Part shown: positions 42,383-55,500 of the stretch, piece by piece
How positions within the stretch are numbered: position 1 is the stretch's first letter
How the letters are laid out: each line of letters begins with the position of its first letter
Assembly: GCA_003640385.1 (NCBI GenBank)
Contig: RCAB01000088.1
Coordinates: 62,001 to 126,000, forward strand
Origin: Setaria digitata
Taxonomy: Eukaryota; Nematoda; Chromadorea; Rhabditida; Setariidae
DNA: 64,000 bases
Direction: 5' to 3'
Position numbers and translations under genes: made by a program
The notes under the pieces: generated by a model
What the model saw: only the letters and a program-made list of their open reading frames with translations
Told to the model about the DNA's origin: nothing
Database searches by the model: none

Positions 42383-44996
42383 TTAATTGATATTAACGGG
42401 CAGTGGGTTGTCCGGAATAAGTGACGAAAAGAAGGATGTAATAAATGTGTAGCACGTGCTCCAGAAAATAACCCATGCGGTTGGTTCCCGCGGCTCCACT
42501 GCACCGATCCTCGTTGATGCAGTTTCGTTCGTATTTTCATCAGCATTATTTCCATTCAAATCGACCTGCAATAACATTTTTTTCATCAGAGGGATTTGAA
42601 TCTTCTTACTGCATACTAACTATTTTTGACAGAATTTGTTTAAATGAAATAAAATCTCGAAGAGTATTTCAAGGGAATATAACGGAAATCGTATAACATT
42701 TTAGCCAGATATTACCCTAATACATTTTCAATTCTTGATAATGAAACCTACGCTCCATACGACAGATTTAGTAAGGGAAAACATTGTAAAATTCGGTCCC
42801 AGCACTCTGCAAATACCTGCTGTGGTTGGCGAACATTATTGACCGCAGCAGCAAGCTCTCTATTCTCTCTTTCACGATTATTTCGATCACGCCTTGCTTG
42901 TATGAACCAGACCAGCAGGATAAATATTAGTACACCAAGAAATCGTTCCGCCGATGAATACACATAAACTAGCATTATCAGAAAACACATTCTGATTGCC
43001 TAAATTTTCTGTTGCCATCTCAAAGCTTTCCACGTTGCTTCATTTTTGAATGAAATTTAGCAGTGTCTTCAAAACTTACCCCATTCTGGGGAAAATCAAA
43101 ATTGGCTCTCAACATATATACCTTATAAATGATGTCCAAAAAATCTCGCTGTTGACCATCAACATCGCCAGCTATTGCTTCCTGAACTATATCACCTGCA
43201 GCAGGAGCAGCAGCCAAATCTGGTTCAGCAATAAAAGCCTGCAATCCATGATGAAGAGTTTCGAATTTTCTAGAAAACAGAAGTTCATGCATTTCCTAAC
43301 TGTTGTCTTGGAATTTATTTTGCTGAAGAATGAACAAAAACATTGACCATGTCCTCACTGTTTAAGAAAGTGGACTTCCAGTCAGGAGACCTCAAATATA
43401 TAGACATACTTATAATTCGATGCATGTTTCTTTCACATACGTTGCAAAAAAAATGTCATTTTTTTCTTTTGAAGTACACGATAAAAACTTTAAAATATCA
43501 CTACATCATGCGAAAATGCAAGATATGAAACGAGTATTTAATGATGACTCTGCTGCTTGTAGCTGCAATCATATTTGGACTTAAATACATAGACTTAATT
43601 CATTTAGAAAAGAAGTGAAACGAACTCCCTGCGGTTGATCAGCTTGCTGTGGTGGCCGTGGCAAATTCGAAACTACTGCCTGCTGATTGTTTAATAGGGG
43701 CTGAGACAAAGCCGGAACACCACTAGTCCCGTTTCCCAATGCAGACATCATCTGATACATACTGCAAAGTGTCAAGTTTTGCTCGAAATAATAATAGATT
43801 CTGAGAATACTGCGAAAACAATTAAATGAACAATGCGCATCACATTATAAATCAAGTTAAACGAGTGACAGCACATGATCTTAGCCTGTCCTAAAACTAT
43901 TAAACCAGTGTTGCAAAACAATAACAGTTGGTTTAATTATACTTATCGAGATTTTCTTCAGGAACTAAGATTTTGTGGAGAGATAAATTTAGCGAAAAGT
44001 TTTCGAACTTACTAATTACTGTATGACATCATATATGCTTGGTATGCATTTTGAAACTGAGCATTTGATGAAACAAGCATTGGTTGTACTGTAACAAAAC
44101 CTCTTTGAGGAGCATTGCTAGCCCAGAAAGGATTTGTATAAAATCGGAAAAATTCGTTCACATTACGATTCAATACTTGCGATGGACTACTTGCAGAAGT
44201 TGAGTTTATCCTGTAACAGTGCAAGTATTAAATTTACATAATTAAAAAACTAAAAAATCAAAGGTTCGTGACTGAGGAAAATGAAGGTGGGTTAATTCTG
44301 ATATGAGTGACACTTAACTTAACTAGTGTTTTTTCTTGATAAACGCTTTACTCCAAAGAATGTACAGCAGCACCATAAAATGTAAACAGGACTGGTATGA
44401 CACAATATAAAGGCTTTAGGATCATTTTATTATTATACTAAAAAAGATTGCTAAAACTAAAAATAAAAAAGGAAAAGAAAATAAAATACTGCGTGTGGCT
44501 AGCATTACGCTTTCTAAGTACTGATACGCCAACGTGGGCAGTGAAGTCTTTGGGTGGACAAACAAGATGTATCACGTGGACATTTCCATCATCGATTGGT
44601 CGAAGGTCAAACACAGATTTCAAGGTATGTTCGTCATGTAAACAATGTCCGGCATAGATCAGGCGCTGTCTTTTCGCTTCCTGGAAAAGTAAGATGAAAA
44701 TAAGTGTGACTATTTTAAAGACATAATCTTAAGGAAAAAAAATATCGAAGGCAGAGTTCCGCTTCCTCCTTGCTCATCTTTTCTGAGTAGTGGGCACTGT
44801 TTCATGAAGACTAAGTAACTAAAATCAGATGTAAAATTGTGGGAGTGCCTACCGGTTTCGAAGGACAGTCAACAGCAAGCTTTTCTTTGAGTTGCAGAAC
44901 GGTCCATGAGGAAAGACAACTTATAGGTAAATCATCAAATGACTGCAGCGCACATCGTATTAACAAACGGACATTTTCACCGCTTGCTTCTGACAT
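42383..44996 (-). CDS. HERPUD-like ER membrane protein with ubiquitin-like domain
   Basis: Seven exons: 44996-44853, 44680-44490, 44210-44028, 43761-43626, 43295-43080, 42999-42817, 42565-42383; 411 residues in phase. Exons 1-2 form a ubiquitin-like domain (WTVLQLKEKL, then KRQRLIYAGHCL and NVHVIHLVC, as in HERPUD1). The centre is Gln/Ala/Pro-rich. QQRDFLDIIYKVY corresponds to the human INRDWLDWTYS segment, YVYSSAERFLGVLIF to YFYSSLSRFLMVM before the hydrophobic hairpin, and the tail TAWVIFWS...SLIPDNP to TAWLVFKTFFASLLPEGP. HERPUD proteins organise the HRD1-derlin ER-associated degradation complex. A CGTTTTAG acceptor lies 6 nt before the ATG (AG at 45004-45003), typical of trans-splicing. 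The junctions between exons 3-4 and 4-5 are the least certain. C. elegans F25D7.2, next to the derlin gene F25D7.1, is the likely counterpart (memory). Confidence 0.87.
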
Positions 44997-45953
44997 TCTC
45001 CTCTAAAACGTGTATATGTAAGAATGATAGAATGAATAATGACATAAATAGCTCAACAAAAGTTCGAATAAAAATAATAAAATAAATGCATCATGTAATC
45101 CCCAGCAATACTAAGAAGGCTTCTCACATGAACTGCTCTCATGCAAATTGTTTGTTAAGATTATTTTTCGTCTTTTTATAAATGTCTCACAACTATGCGT
45201 ATGTATTTAAAAACTGCATGAAACTGTAAACAATGTGAAGTGCGTAAGCAAATGAAACGAAAAAAAATGGCAACGAAACGCGGAAGGGGAATACGGCTCT
45301 ACAGCACACATTGGAGATAAGCATAAATACTGGGAGAACTAAATATGCTCCGCAATAATCCGGTCCGAAAACTATAGATAACATAGATAACTGTTTTAAT
45401 TCATGTTAGTAGATAATTGTATCCTTAGGGTATATTTCACAAAATCACCCATCACCATCCGAATAAGATTTCCGGAAGACCTTGTGCAAATATTTTAAAA
45501 AAGTGAAAAGAGGACAGACGTGTAGGAGAACCGGATTTCGAAAGTTTTAATAAAGCACCACACGGTTAATATTATGATAGAAATGTCTCGATGACTGATC
45601 CCATTCGCAGAAAATCTCGTAAAAACTAGGAAAGTGACATGATATTTAAATATCAAATCTAACTGATATTAAACACTCGATTCAATCAACAGTGGCAACT
45701 GCATGCAATTAAGAAGATTTATTGAAGCCAACTGAGTTTTAATTTACCTAAAATTCGTCCACGAGATTAATGAACTAGTAAGTATGTAAAATTTTCATAT
45801 TAAAATGGTGTAAGGTTATGTTACTTCTCAATTACCTTGCTACTGAACTTGAAGAGTTCCATTCACGACCATAAAAAAAAGAACTATTTCCTGAAAAAGC
45901 CTGACACTTCGAAATGAGTAGAAGGATAATTCGAAGAGGTCTAATAATGCAAC
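44997..45953. other. Region between the HERPUD start and the small minus-strand gene
   Basis: About 950 bp of AT-rich DNA ending, on the minus strand, with the CGTTTTAG leader acceptor of the HERPUD gene. I see no exon. If the small gene upstream is real, this may be the intercistronic part of an operon. Confidence 0.45.
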
Positions 45954-46416
45954 TTAGTTAGGTCTGTCTCCAGTTAGACTGAGATCTTGAGGTTGAAATT
46001 CTGGTCTCTAAAGAAAAAATTCCAATGTGAGTTACCACAGCATTTATTCATGACTAGTTCAAGAAGACACCTGGCAACGAGACTTCAGCATAACATAGTT
46101 ACAGTGGTAACATCTGCAAATAACCAGCAATCCAAATTGGTATCCAGAAACCTACCCATCTACTCTCTACTTCACCCCTCATCCCCGCATCAAGATATGA
46201 CACGTAAAATAAGGTAATTTGTGACTCGTCCCTCCTCGATTCCATTTCTTTATTGCATGGAGGTGGCTGTACCTGGTGGTGTACGGGTACGTATGGTTGC
46301 TGGTGACGATCTAGGTCTGCAGCAAGTGCGGACAATCTCTTCTGCACAGTAATAGACTTGAGCGTCAACAAACCGTAAATAGTTGCTGTTGCAGCTTGTT
46401 TGGTATCCGGCCGGTT
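45954..46416 (-). CDS. Small unrecognised protein, last two exons (5' end not located)
   Basis: Two exon-like frames join cleanly. Exon 46416-46273 (48 codons) lies between acceptor CCCCTCCTCAG and donor CACCAG|GTACAG. Exon 46007-45954 (17 codons plus TAA) follows acceptor TTTTTTCTTTAG. Both boundaries are phase 0. The peptide includes AATATIYGLLTLK and VQKRLSALAADLDRHQQ (probably helical), then a Pro/Gln-rich tail ending TGDRPN. There is no Met in the first of these exons and no ATG on this strand from 46417 up to the derlin start, so the first exon must lie upstream. One option is ATG 47048 within derlin intron 1, 11 codons to a GCA|GTACTA donor, which would give about 76 residues and overlap derlin in antisense. 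I do not recognise the family. Reality of the two exons is likely but not proven. Confidence 0.45.
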
Positions 46417-46726
46417 CTGAGGAGGGGATCAAGGAAAATGCTAATACTGCTGAACTCTTCGTTAACTGAAGGAGAGTTAGTCCTCGTCTGACCAGGTCAA
46501 TGAGAAATCTTAGAGGTCTTTTTTGTAGACTTGAGAAGTATTCTATTTAATTGATTGTCCTCCTGAACTTCTGGAATTTCTGCAATACCTGAAAGTCTTC
46601 ACTGCGCGTGGAATTTATATGTGAAATATCACGCCTTGTTGTGGAAATGTTTCACCGGCGTTTGAAGCAATGCTTACTGATGTCTGATATCCTCTGACGT
46701 CTGATTTCAGGTATTCTTCACACGAA
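46417..46726. promoter_or_regulatory. Upstream region of the derlin gene
   Basis: 310 bp preceding the derlin ATG. It ends with a CTGATTTCAG acceptor at 46701-46710, 16 nt before the ATG, a good candidate for spliced-leader addition. The minus strand would be intron of the small antisense gene. Confidence 0.45.
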
Positions 46727-48353
46727 ATGTCTGAGTTCTCGGACTGGTACCGTGGTATACCAGAAATTACTAGATACTGGTTTACTGGCAGTGTCGTCCT
46801 TCCATTGCTAGGTCGATTTGGTTTGTTCACTCCCTACCTAATGCTTCTTGAATGGAATCTGTTTTTCCATAAATTTCAAGTTTGTATTTGAAGACTTTTA
46901 AGGAAAATATTTGTAGTTCAGTTTTCAAAGATATTATTGAAGTTTCCAAATAAGTTCGATGCAAAGGTAGCTGTGAATAACAACATCTTTTTTCGAAACT
47001 TCGAAATTGTAGTACTGCAGGAAATGAGGCATCGGAAAACTTATTCATGCTTTGATTTCGACGAAATTTCTGGAAAGCTTCACGGGGACGACCAAAATAA
47101 ATGTATCTTGCGGACTTTAAACATTTGAAGCTTATCTCAAGGTTTTAGATACTGTTTCAGATATGGCGACCAGTGACAGCATTATTTTATTATCCATTAA
47201 CGCCTTCGTCGGGTTTTCATTGGCTGTTAATGTTATATTTCATGTATAATTATTCGCGTGGTGTTGAATCTGGACTATTTGACGGTCGACCCGCCGACTA
47301 CCTTTTTATGCTCATTTTCAACTGGATTATTTGTTCTGTTAGTTTGTTATTCAATCGCATCCTCTTATAACATTGAAGATTAAAAAATCTGGTAAATCTC
47401 CAAGACATTATTCTTTTATAAGCCCGAAAAGTCCAGTGAATTTTTGTTGCGAATGTCGGTAATATCTTGAGTGTATAGACTTTTCTGCCAATTGCAACCA
47501 GATTTCCTGGCAAACGGTCCTTATTGTTAACATGGATTTCCCATATATTAATTTCTAAATTCATTAATATTGTGCGGATACATTTTAGATAATATGTCTG
47601 GCCGCTGGTGTGTTTTTTTTATTGGAGCCAATGGTTCTTAGTGTGTTGTACGTATGGTGCCAGATGAATAGAGACCAAATTGTGCAGTTTTGGTTTGGTA
47701 CACAATTCAAAGCAATGTATTTGCCGTGGATACTTGTCGGTTTTAATATGGTTCTTCGAGGAGGTGGTATGAATGAACTTGTCGGAATTCTTGTTGGACA
47801 TGCCTACTATTTCTTAATGTTCAAATACCCACAAGATTTTGGCGGGCCTGCTTTTTTGCAAACACCACAGTTTCTGTAAGTTCCACTCGTAGTCTGAGCC
47901 ATGCCATTTGTGGAAGAGATAACCGCCTGATGCCTCCCTTACTTCTATTGAGTCTGGAAAAATTCCTTTTCTAGAAACATTCAATTTTAAATAACCTGAA
48001 ATCCTACTCGAACTCATTGATGCTTTAACATATTTATCGCAAGTTAACTTTAACTTTAACCTTAATTCTATCTGTTCATCAGTCATCTCATCCTACTGTG
48101 TCAGTTGGTTTTGGACATTTTACTTTGATTACTTCAAATATAGCCCGCAGATTCAAACACTTGTGGTATAAACGACAATATGATTAGCCGACTTCTAATT
48201 TGAACATTTTACAGATACAAATGGTTCCCAAATCGGGCAAATATCGTCCACGGATTTGGTCAAGCGCCATCATACCGAAGAGTAGATGCAGCTGATGGTG
48301 GAGCAGGTAGACACAACTGGGGACAAGGTCGACCTTTGGGTGGTCCCGACTGA
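46727..48353 (+). CDS. cup-2: Derlin-1
   Basis: Four exons: 46727-46879, 47161-47337, 47589-47875, 48215-48353; 251 residues in phase, the same length as human DERL1. The start MSEFSDWYRGIPEITRYWF matches MSDIGDWFRSIPAITRYWF. The membrane core has LFDGRPADYLFMLIFNWI, LSVLYVWCQMNRD, FWFGTQFKAMYLPW and FLMFKYPQD, all near-identical to human. The tail keeps the SHP box GRHNWGQG that binds the p97/CDC-48 ATPase. Derlins are catalytically dead rhomboid-fold proteins that thin the ER membrane for retrotranslocation of misfolded proteins. It is divergent from the HERPUD gene, its partner in the same pathway; the C. elegans derlin cup-2 (F25D7.1) has the HERPUD gene as a neighbour, from memory. Confidence 0.98.
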
Positions 48354-49592
48354 ATACTGAGAAACGTCATACATTGACCGACACTGCTTCTGATGTCTAT
48401 TATTCATTTAGAGATATCGTTTAACGGACAAACCTGCAAGCGAATATGAAGATTTTCTTGAAGTTAATCCATAACTTCTATTAAACTTCACTTCCGTCAA
48501 AACTTCATCATCAATTCATCATGCCACTGTAAAATTGAAGCTTATGCTTTTTTTTTTATCCCAGACTTGGTCTCCTTTATTGTTTGAAATGTTCGAGATG
48601 TTTCCAGTGATTTCATTTGCACTTTCTTAAAGAAATGTAAAAGCAGATGCTTACCTGATACATATTTACAGATTATCAAACACTCACAAAAGGAATTTAT
48701 CTCAAAAAAAAAAAAAAAAAAAAAAAAAGGACGGAATATACTGGACCTACTGAAAGGTTTGAGGTAAAGGTCAGTAATAATTCTCACTAGAAAATATTTA
48801 AAAATTTGGCGTTTCAAATTACTGTGCTTCATTTGAAAATTCAAGACACTTCCGCGAGTGTATCCCAGAGTACCGATTTTAATCGACAGAGAAAAGAAAG
48901 GCACTCAAGAGGTTATGCACCATTTGAAACAATTTTTGAATGTCAAACTTTCGAGAAAATAGCAACATACGGACGAGCCAATATGAAAGGAAAGGCGTAA
49001 AATCATTGAAACTTTGATTTTACTAAGGAAGCAGTAAAAAAGTAAACGAGCAGAGATAGGAACGAAAGCTATGAAATAAAGACATAAGTAAAAAGATACA
49101 TGCAATCACCAGGTAGAAGGGCCTGCAAAAGAAATTTTCGCAGGTTAGGGTCGGTGTCCTACAAGTTCATGTATGAAACATTAGCAACGAACTAGGAAGT
49201 CTTAGAAGCATTCGAAGCTCTTTAATTAACTTGTCTAATAGAAGTACGATATATTCTACTAAAATATTAAATAATAAATACCAATCACTGACAGCTGAAG
49301 CATCTCAAAAACTCAAAGTCTTGGACTTCTTGTCAAGTGAGGAATGGTACCAAAATTGCTACATCGGAAGGTGGTAAATTTTTATCTGATAAACGAAACT
49401 TCTCGAGAAAAAACTAGTATATTCATTCATTTGACCAAAAGTATCCCCAATTAGAAGTTTGGGAGCGGGAGGTAGTACGCTAATATGACCTAGTACTTAG
49501 GTAATTGCGTTTTCAACATATCGAAAAAAATTACAACCATAACCATCATAGGAATAGATATGACATCAATTCAATTTCGAGAAAAAGCTCAA
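48354..49592. other. Convergent intergenic region between derlin and HPS5
   Basis: About 1.2 kb. It contains an uninterrupted A tract of about 25 bp at 48704-48728 and a T tract near 48548-48557. No exon or RNA gene is evident. Confidence 0.55.
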
Positions 49593-52500
49593 TTACGTCC
49601 TTTGCGGTATTTTCACATTTTGGGGCGAAGGAAGAGTGGTACGTATGGCTTGAATCGGTAAGTGTCGTGAACCTTTTATGGCCGATGAATGTGATGGATT
49701 AGGCGCATCAGATTTACTCTCTATCTGTTGCTGTTTTTGTTTACGACGCCTTTGTTCTATTTCACATCGCAAACAACGTGATAAATTTGCTTCACGCAGA
49801 CAAATTTGGTGATATAAATGACCTAAAATTTTTTTTTTTTTTAATGACAGTGTCAGCAAGCAGCTACTTCTGAAATTCCTTCGCTCCTTCAAAATCTCAT
49901 CAGAACCGTCGCCTAATTTTAAGGGACATTGTGGTTAAACGAGTAATTCATAGTGCGTGAACCTCGGAAAGAAAAACTTTAAAATAAAAAAGTTATTAAA
50001 TTATTTTCACTTAATTATCTGTTGGCCATCGTATAACATCGTTCATCTCATACTACTCTCGGATTTCTATTCATTCCTAAGATACGGATAAATGATAACA
50101 AAAGAATTCAATTGAAAGAAATATTTTTAAAATCAATAAATGAAAATGCTCAAACGCTTACCACAACGGAACACAGTAATGTAGCCATCATTATGTGTCA
50201 CTCGCATTTTCAGTGGCAGTGTGCAACAAGCGCAGTTACTAGAAAAGTGAGTTTTGTTTGAAATTTATAAAAACAACGGAATTATTTAATGAATTAAATT
50301 ATTTATTATAAAAGAAAAAGGAATCATGTAGTATAAAGTACATGTTCTATAGCTAACCCATCAAGTGAAATTGTTAGACTTCCGCCCAATAACTTTGAAT
50401 TGCTAAATACACCACAAGCATAAGGGAAGGATGTTGACGAGATCATACCAACATCTTCGACTGCCGAGATTTTGAGTTCTGCTAACAAATCACTTATTAC
50501 CTGGAATAATTCAATATATTGAATACGATATTAGAAACGAAATAAAAAATTTCTTATGCATTGTGAAAATGATTGTTTGTGATGTGAAACAGGATCTTAT
50601 AGGGATAAAATGACAGTATATTTCCAAATAATACTAACTAATTTGTCAGTATTGAAATCAATGCTAAAATCTATTGTTAACGAGATCAAAAGAGGGGAAC
50701 TGTACGACCTCGCTGAAGTTACAATCATTACCTAGCTATAACTGAATAGTACGGATAACCTTGTATCATGCAAAGGCCGGATCACTATTTCAATCTTGCT
50801 ACTAGAATTTTGTTTCATAAAACTCCTACCTCTTTGGGCATTAAATCGAAAAATCTATTACACTCGTATGATTTCATAACGGCAAGCCACTGCCAATCTT
50901 CCAGTGTTAAGCATGATGTCAGCTCTTCACTATTCTTCAGCAACTCAAAAACTGCACTAAGACCTTGACAGTAACGCATGCAAAGAAGAAGCTGTAAGCA
51001 GAAAGGTAAAGTAGAGCCTTTTAATTCGGTGATTCATACTGTGTTTTTCAAGTTATATTCCACTCCAAGAAAAAGTCGACGTATTTTTTCATGGAAATTA
51101 TTTCCCTACTTTCGCTGATCATAAGATCGGAACACATCAACTTCAATGTTTAAAGCTGATGTGTTTCGAATCTGACGACCAACAGCAGAAAAATAACTTC
51201 CATTCATTTTTACATCAATCTGGCGATCAATGCAACTACTGCCATTCGCTCAGCAGTAAGCAGTCCTTTGGCTGACGGTGAATACTTCATGTACTCTAAA
51301 AATATAGCTCTAATCATCAGCAATGATCTATATATTAGCCTTTCAATTTAAATTAAAATGTGACCTGAGAAGCCTTCACCGCAGGCAACCATGAGAACTT
51401 TCCGTATTCCTCCAAGCGCAGTACTTTTATTTTCTCAGAATGAGGACTGGTAACAATCCCTTTCTGGACTGAAGAGGGTTCTGGAAAAATTTCAAAATTT
51501 TATCAGATCTAAAGTGTTAACTGGCTAAAAAATTGGGAAGCTGGAAGAGAAGGAAAACACTCTTTAACTACAAATTAACTAACGCTTTGTAACTGTTGAG
51601 TTGTTTCTGAAAAATACTCCATATACTAAATCTCCACTCCAATTCTTAGCCGCCATTTGTACAAAATTTTTACTGCATTTCCTAGTTATGCTTCTTTTTT
51701 CAATTCGTTCCACTACTTCCCGAAGTGATGAAGCTTGTCGTTCTGCAAGATACCAAACTATTAAAGACAGGAGAATACTATGCTTTTTTCTACTCCCTTT
51801 TAAAAGATTTATTTAATTTCTCTTCATTAAAAAAGTTCTTATATATGAAAACATGGAATATTTCTATATATGAAATAATAATATGTGAAATAATGCTATA
51901 TCAATCCTTGTCAAATGGATATTTCGTAATTTCTGTAATAATGGCAACACACTTAATTGATCATCGAACTCAAAAAATGCCGCGCAATCATCACACAGAT
52001 TATCCGAAGAGTATTTATTATTTCGCACAAGAGCAGTACGGTACTCAAACAACTTTTTCCACTGCTCAAATGCAATAGGGACGCCACCGACAGCGAATTG
52101 ATCGACAGTAACCCGTAACTGTGACATTTTCGGTCCAAACATCATAACATAGTGCCAAATCCTGAAAAATTTTTGCGACATTGGAAAGAGAGACTTGCAG
52201 AATTTAACAACTTTCTTTTAATTGCACAATTACATATAATTGAAATTTTACAGTCCTTTACAAAAACAAATTATAATATTGACTCATGAGATACCAATAA
52301 CTGCAATTTCCTACTTCCAGTGGAGTGGATTTTAAAGTAAGTATCAAACTAAACAGAATAAAGTGCAATAAAGAAAAGCCGTTACGCTTTGGTAACAATA
52401 ATTTCACAATTTTTCTCACCTAACTCCATATAGGCCGAATACCGAGATAAAGAAGTTAAAAGACTAAATTCGATGTCCAGTGTTCAAGTGCTCAGTTTTT

Positions 52501-55500
52501 CACTGTTTGTCCTCTCATTAAACATTTTAACGTACGAAAGAAAAAAATTTTCCACATCATCTCAACTGCAATGTATTTTATGAAGCAGAAACCACAATGC
52601 TAATGAGTGAATTCTTCCGGATCAGTGAACAAACCTGTGTAAGCCACAAATTCGGCAATATACTTCCTCTTTCTCTTTCTCATCTAGTTCTTTAGTTCCT
52701 GAGTGACAGGCTTTAGGGGCACTGGTGACTTCGCTGGATTGCATCAACCGTTTATCTTTATCATTTAATGTTGCTGCTGCTTCCGAGCTTTTCATCCCAA
52801 TCGAATCATTTTCATCATCGCCATTCACCGTCCAAGTTACTTCAATCGGTTGAACAGTTACAAAATTCTTTTCAACAACATAGCTTTTGTTCAGTAGTCT
52901 GCAAAAAAAAAAAAAAAAAAAAGAAAAAAGGAAAAAGAAAAGAAATTTGAATAGACATTTACGAGTTCCCAGCTGAATTAAAGTTCTCGAAAATAATTCT
53001 ATAGAACCGAGAAAGGAAATGCCATAACATAATTAAGAAATGGCGAGTGCGAGGTGAGACACGATTTTAAAGTTGACACTAGTCAGAAAATTAGAATCAT
53101 TAGCAAAATAAAACGCGGATTTACGTGAAGATCAACTTGGATTATAAGAAAATTTGAAAAATATCTATATCAAAGCTCCGTTTTAACCTGATATTATCCT
53201 CTAATGATTGCTTGGTCGAATGTTTTGAGTTTTCATCTCGTGTTAAAATTTCATTACAGTTCAAGTTCAAATTTCCAGTGGATGTAAGACCATGTCTGAC
53301 TATTTGCTGCTGTGAAATCTGTTCATGAAATTCTGATTTCTTTTGCTTAATTTCAGGCATAATCTATAATTATATCGACAGAGTTAAATAATCAAGTTCT
53401 GCATTTCTGAGATCAAAGTATTGTCTGATATGCCCCAACATCAAATGAACTTTTGAAAAATATCAGTGATGCCCTAATTCGGCTAACTCTAATTTAATTT
53501 TGCAATAGATGACTACTAAGTAGACTTTACAGTGCGGAACATATATTTAATATTTAAAACTAAAGCTAAGTCACATCGACGAATGCCTTACGTTTCGCCT
53601 CCCAGAAGGTTTGATTCCTTTTACAATGCGAGCCCCTCGCCTAGTTCGACGTATTGTCCGTAGATGAGCTACATTGACATTTACAGTGAGTGGCATGCTT
53701 TCGACACATTTTTCGAGCATTTCCAATGGATCACGCCGTCCGAATAGAGTTTTGAAATCAATCTCAATAGAATGTACATGTTTCTTTTTTCTTTTTTTTT
53801 TTTTTTTTTTAAATACAATTAACGTAGTCTACAAGGTACAAAGACTTTCACTTTCTTAAATGTAAAACCGGAAACATCAACCACAACAACCTTAGAAATA
53901 AACTGCAACAACCAAATTCAATAAACCCTAAATTCAGTCGCGAAACTTTAAAGTTAACAATTGAAGCAATTTAAAACGAGCAAAACTTGCGCAGTCAACT
54001 AACAACTGGATGAATGATCAGCCATCAAATTCGAAAAATTCAAGTAATTATAAATGAGCCTATGAATTCATTTTTCTCAAAAAAATTCGAATCATAAAAA
54101 GAAATTTTCATTAATTCAAATTTTATCTAAACAGCACTACAGATGTGAGTCAGACATTGTCCCACAAACTCCGAATTTGATTTCGGCTCAAATTATTGCT
54201 TTCATTTTAAATAGGAAAATAACGAAATTCCAGTAGTTCCGGTCAACAAACTCACTTGAGCAGTCGGTTTTTGTTCTCGACCGTCGCTTTTATGTTTTCC
54301 AATCAACTGTTGAAATCTTTTTGCTGCGACTAAATCTTTAGTTACATCGTTAATTGTTACCTTAAAAATATCAATTCAACGTTAGACATGAAATTAAAAC
54401 AACCCTTATATACAGAAAAACAACTACTCTAAAGCAGTACTTCCTAAATATAAAAAAAAAAAGAAAAAAAAACCTTAAACCTAAACTAACATCGAAAAGA
54501 CTATAAATTTGGAAATTTGGGACGCTTTCAAAAAAAGAAAAAAAAAATTTTCCGTTTGAAAAGTACAAGTGTTTGTAATCGGAAAGTAATGCTTTATTCA
54601 ACAACAGTTTCAATCCAGTTCCCGGAATATTGAACAAAATTTATCGAATAACAGGATAAAAAGACCTGCTGATCAAAGAGAATTAAAGTATTAGAACTGT
54701 CCAACAGAGTACGAAGAGATTCTACACTGCCATTACGTATCAACTTATTTGCTGGTGTTTTTTCCGCATCCAGCTACAAAAAAGAAATCACATAATTAAA
54801 CTATTTAGAAAATTCGTTTGTTATAACCATTAACTAGTTATCATCGGTTAAAATTAAGTAAGGAAAAAAGAAAAGCGGAGAGGGAAAAAGGAAAAATCTT
54901 ACCAATAAGATTCGTGCTTCATTTATTAACTTTTTACGGTGTTCTTCTGGGTCTTCAAATTCTATCTCATCTTTGCTCGTCTTCAAAATTCCATTATTGA
55001 ACGGCAAACTTCTCCGCTTCCAACTGTTTTTTCTGATGATTTATGATATTTCCGGACAGTGTTTATCGTGTGAATTTAGAACACAAAAAAAAATAATGAT
55101 TTAAGGTGAAATTTTAAAACTTCAACAGTAATTTACAGAGTTTCCATAAAATTTTGGGTCATGTATCTTACATTCCGGTATGTAGAGTACTTTTGCTTCT
55201 TATTCGCAGAGGTGAAGGTGCTCTAAAAGTGAAATCGTCTTCATAACCACTATTTTGCATAGCTTGAACTATGCGATGAATACCTGAAAATCATGGAACC
55301 CTATGAATTAGGCTTAGAAAAACCAGAAAAAAATTCACAAAGTAACAACCTGAGTTCAAGCGATGAACTGTTGTTTTTGGTTTACCTTCAATACTGCCAC
55401 TTCTTTTGATTTTATCTATGAGTTTGTATAAAGCATCGAGTATGTTCTACAATACAAATATAAATATAAATACGCTGGAAGTGAAAATTTCCAGGCCAAA

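Noticed and set aside
48704..48728. Long A tract as possible retrotransposon tail
   Set aside because: No coding remnant, target duplication or element sequence is visible beside it.
50980..51260. Alternative open frame on the minus strand across HPS5 exon 22
   Set aside because: It gives about 45 clean codons but needs a frame that meets a stop upstream; the chosen frame joins exons 21, 22 and 23 in phase 0 and keeps the helical pattern of HPS5.
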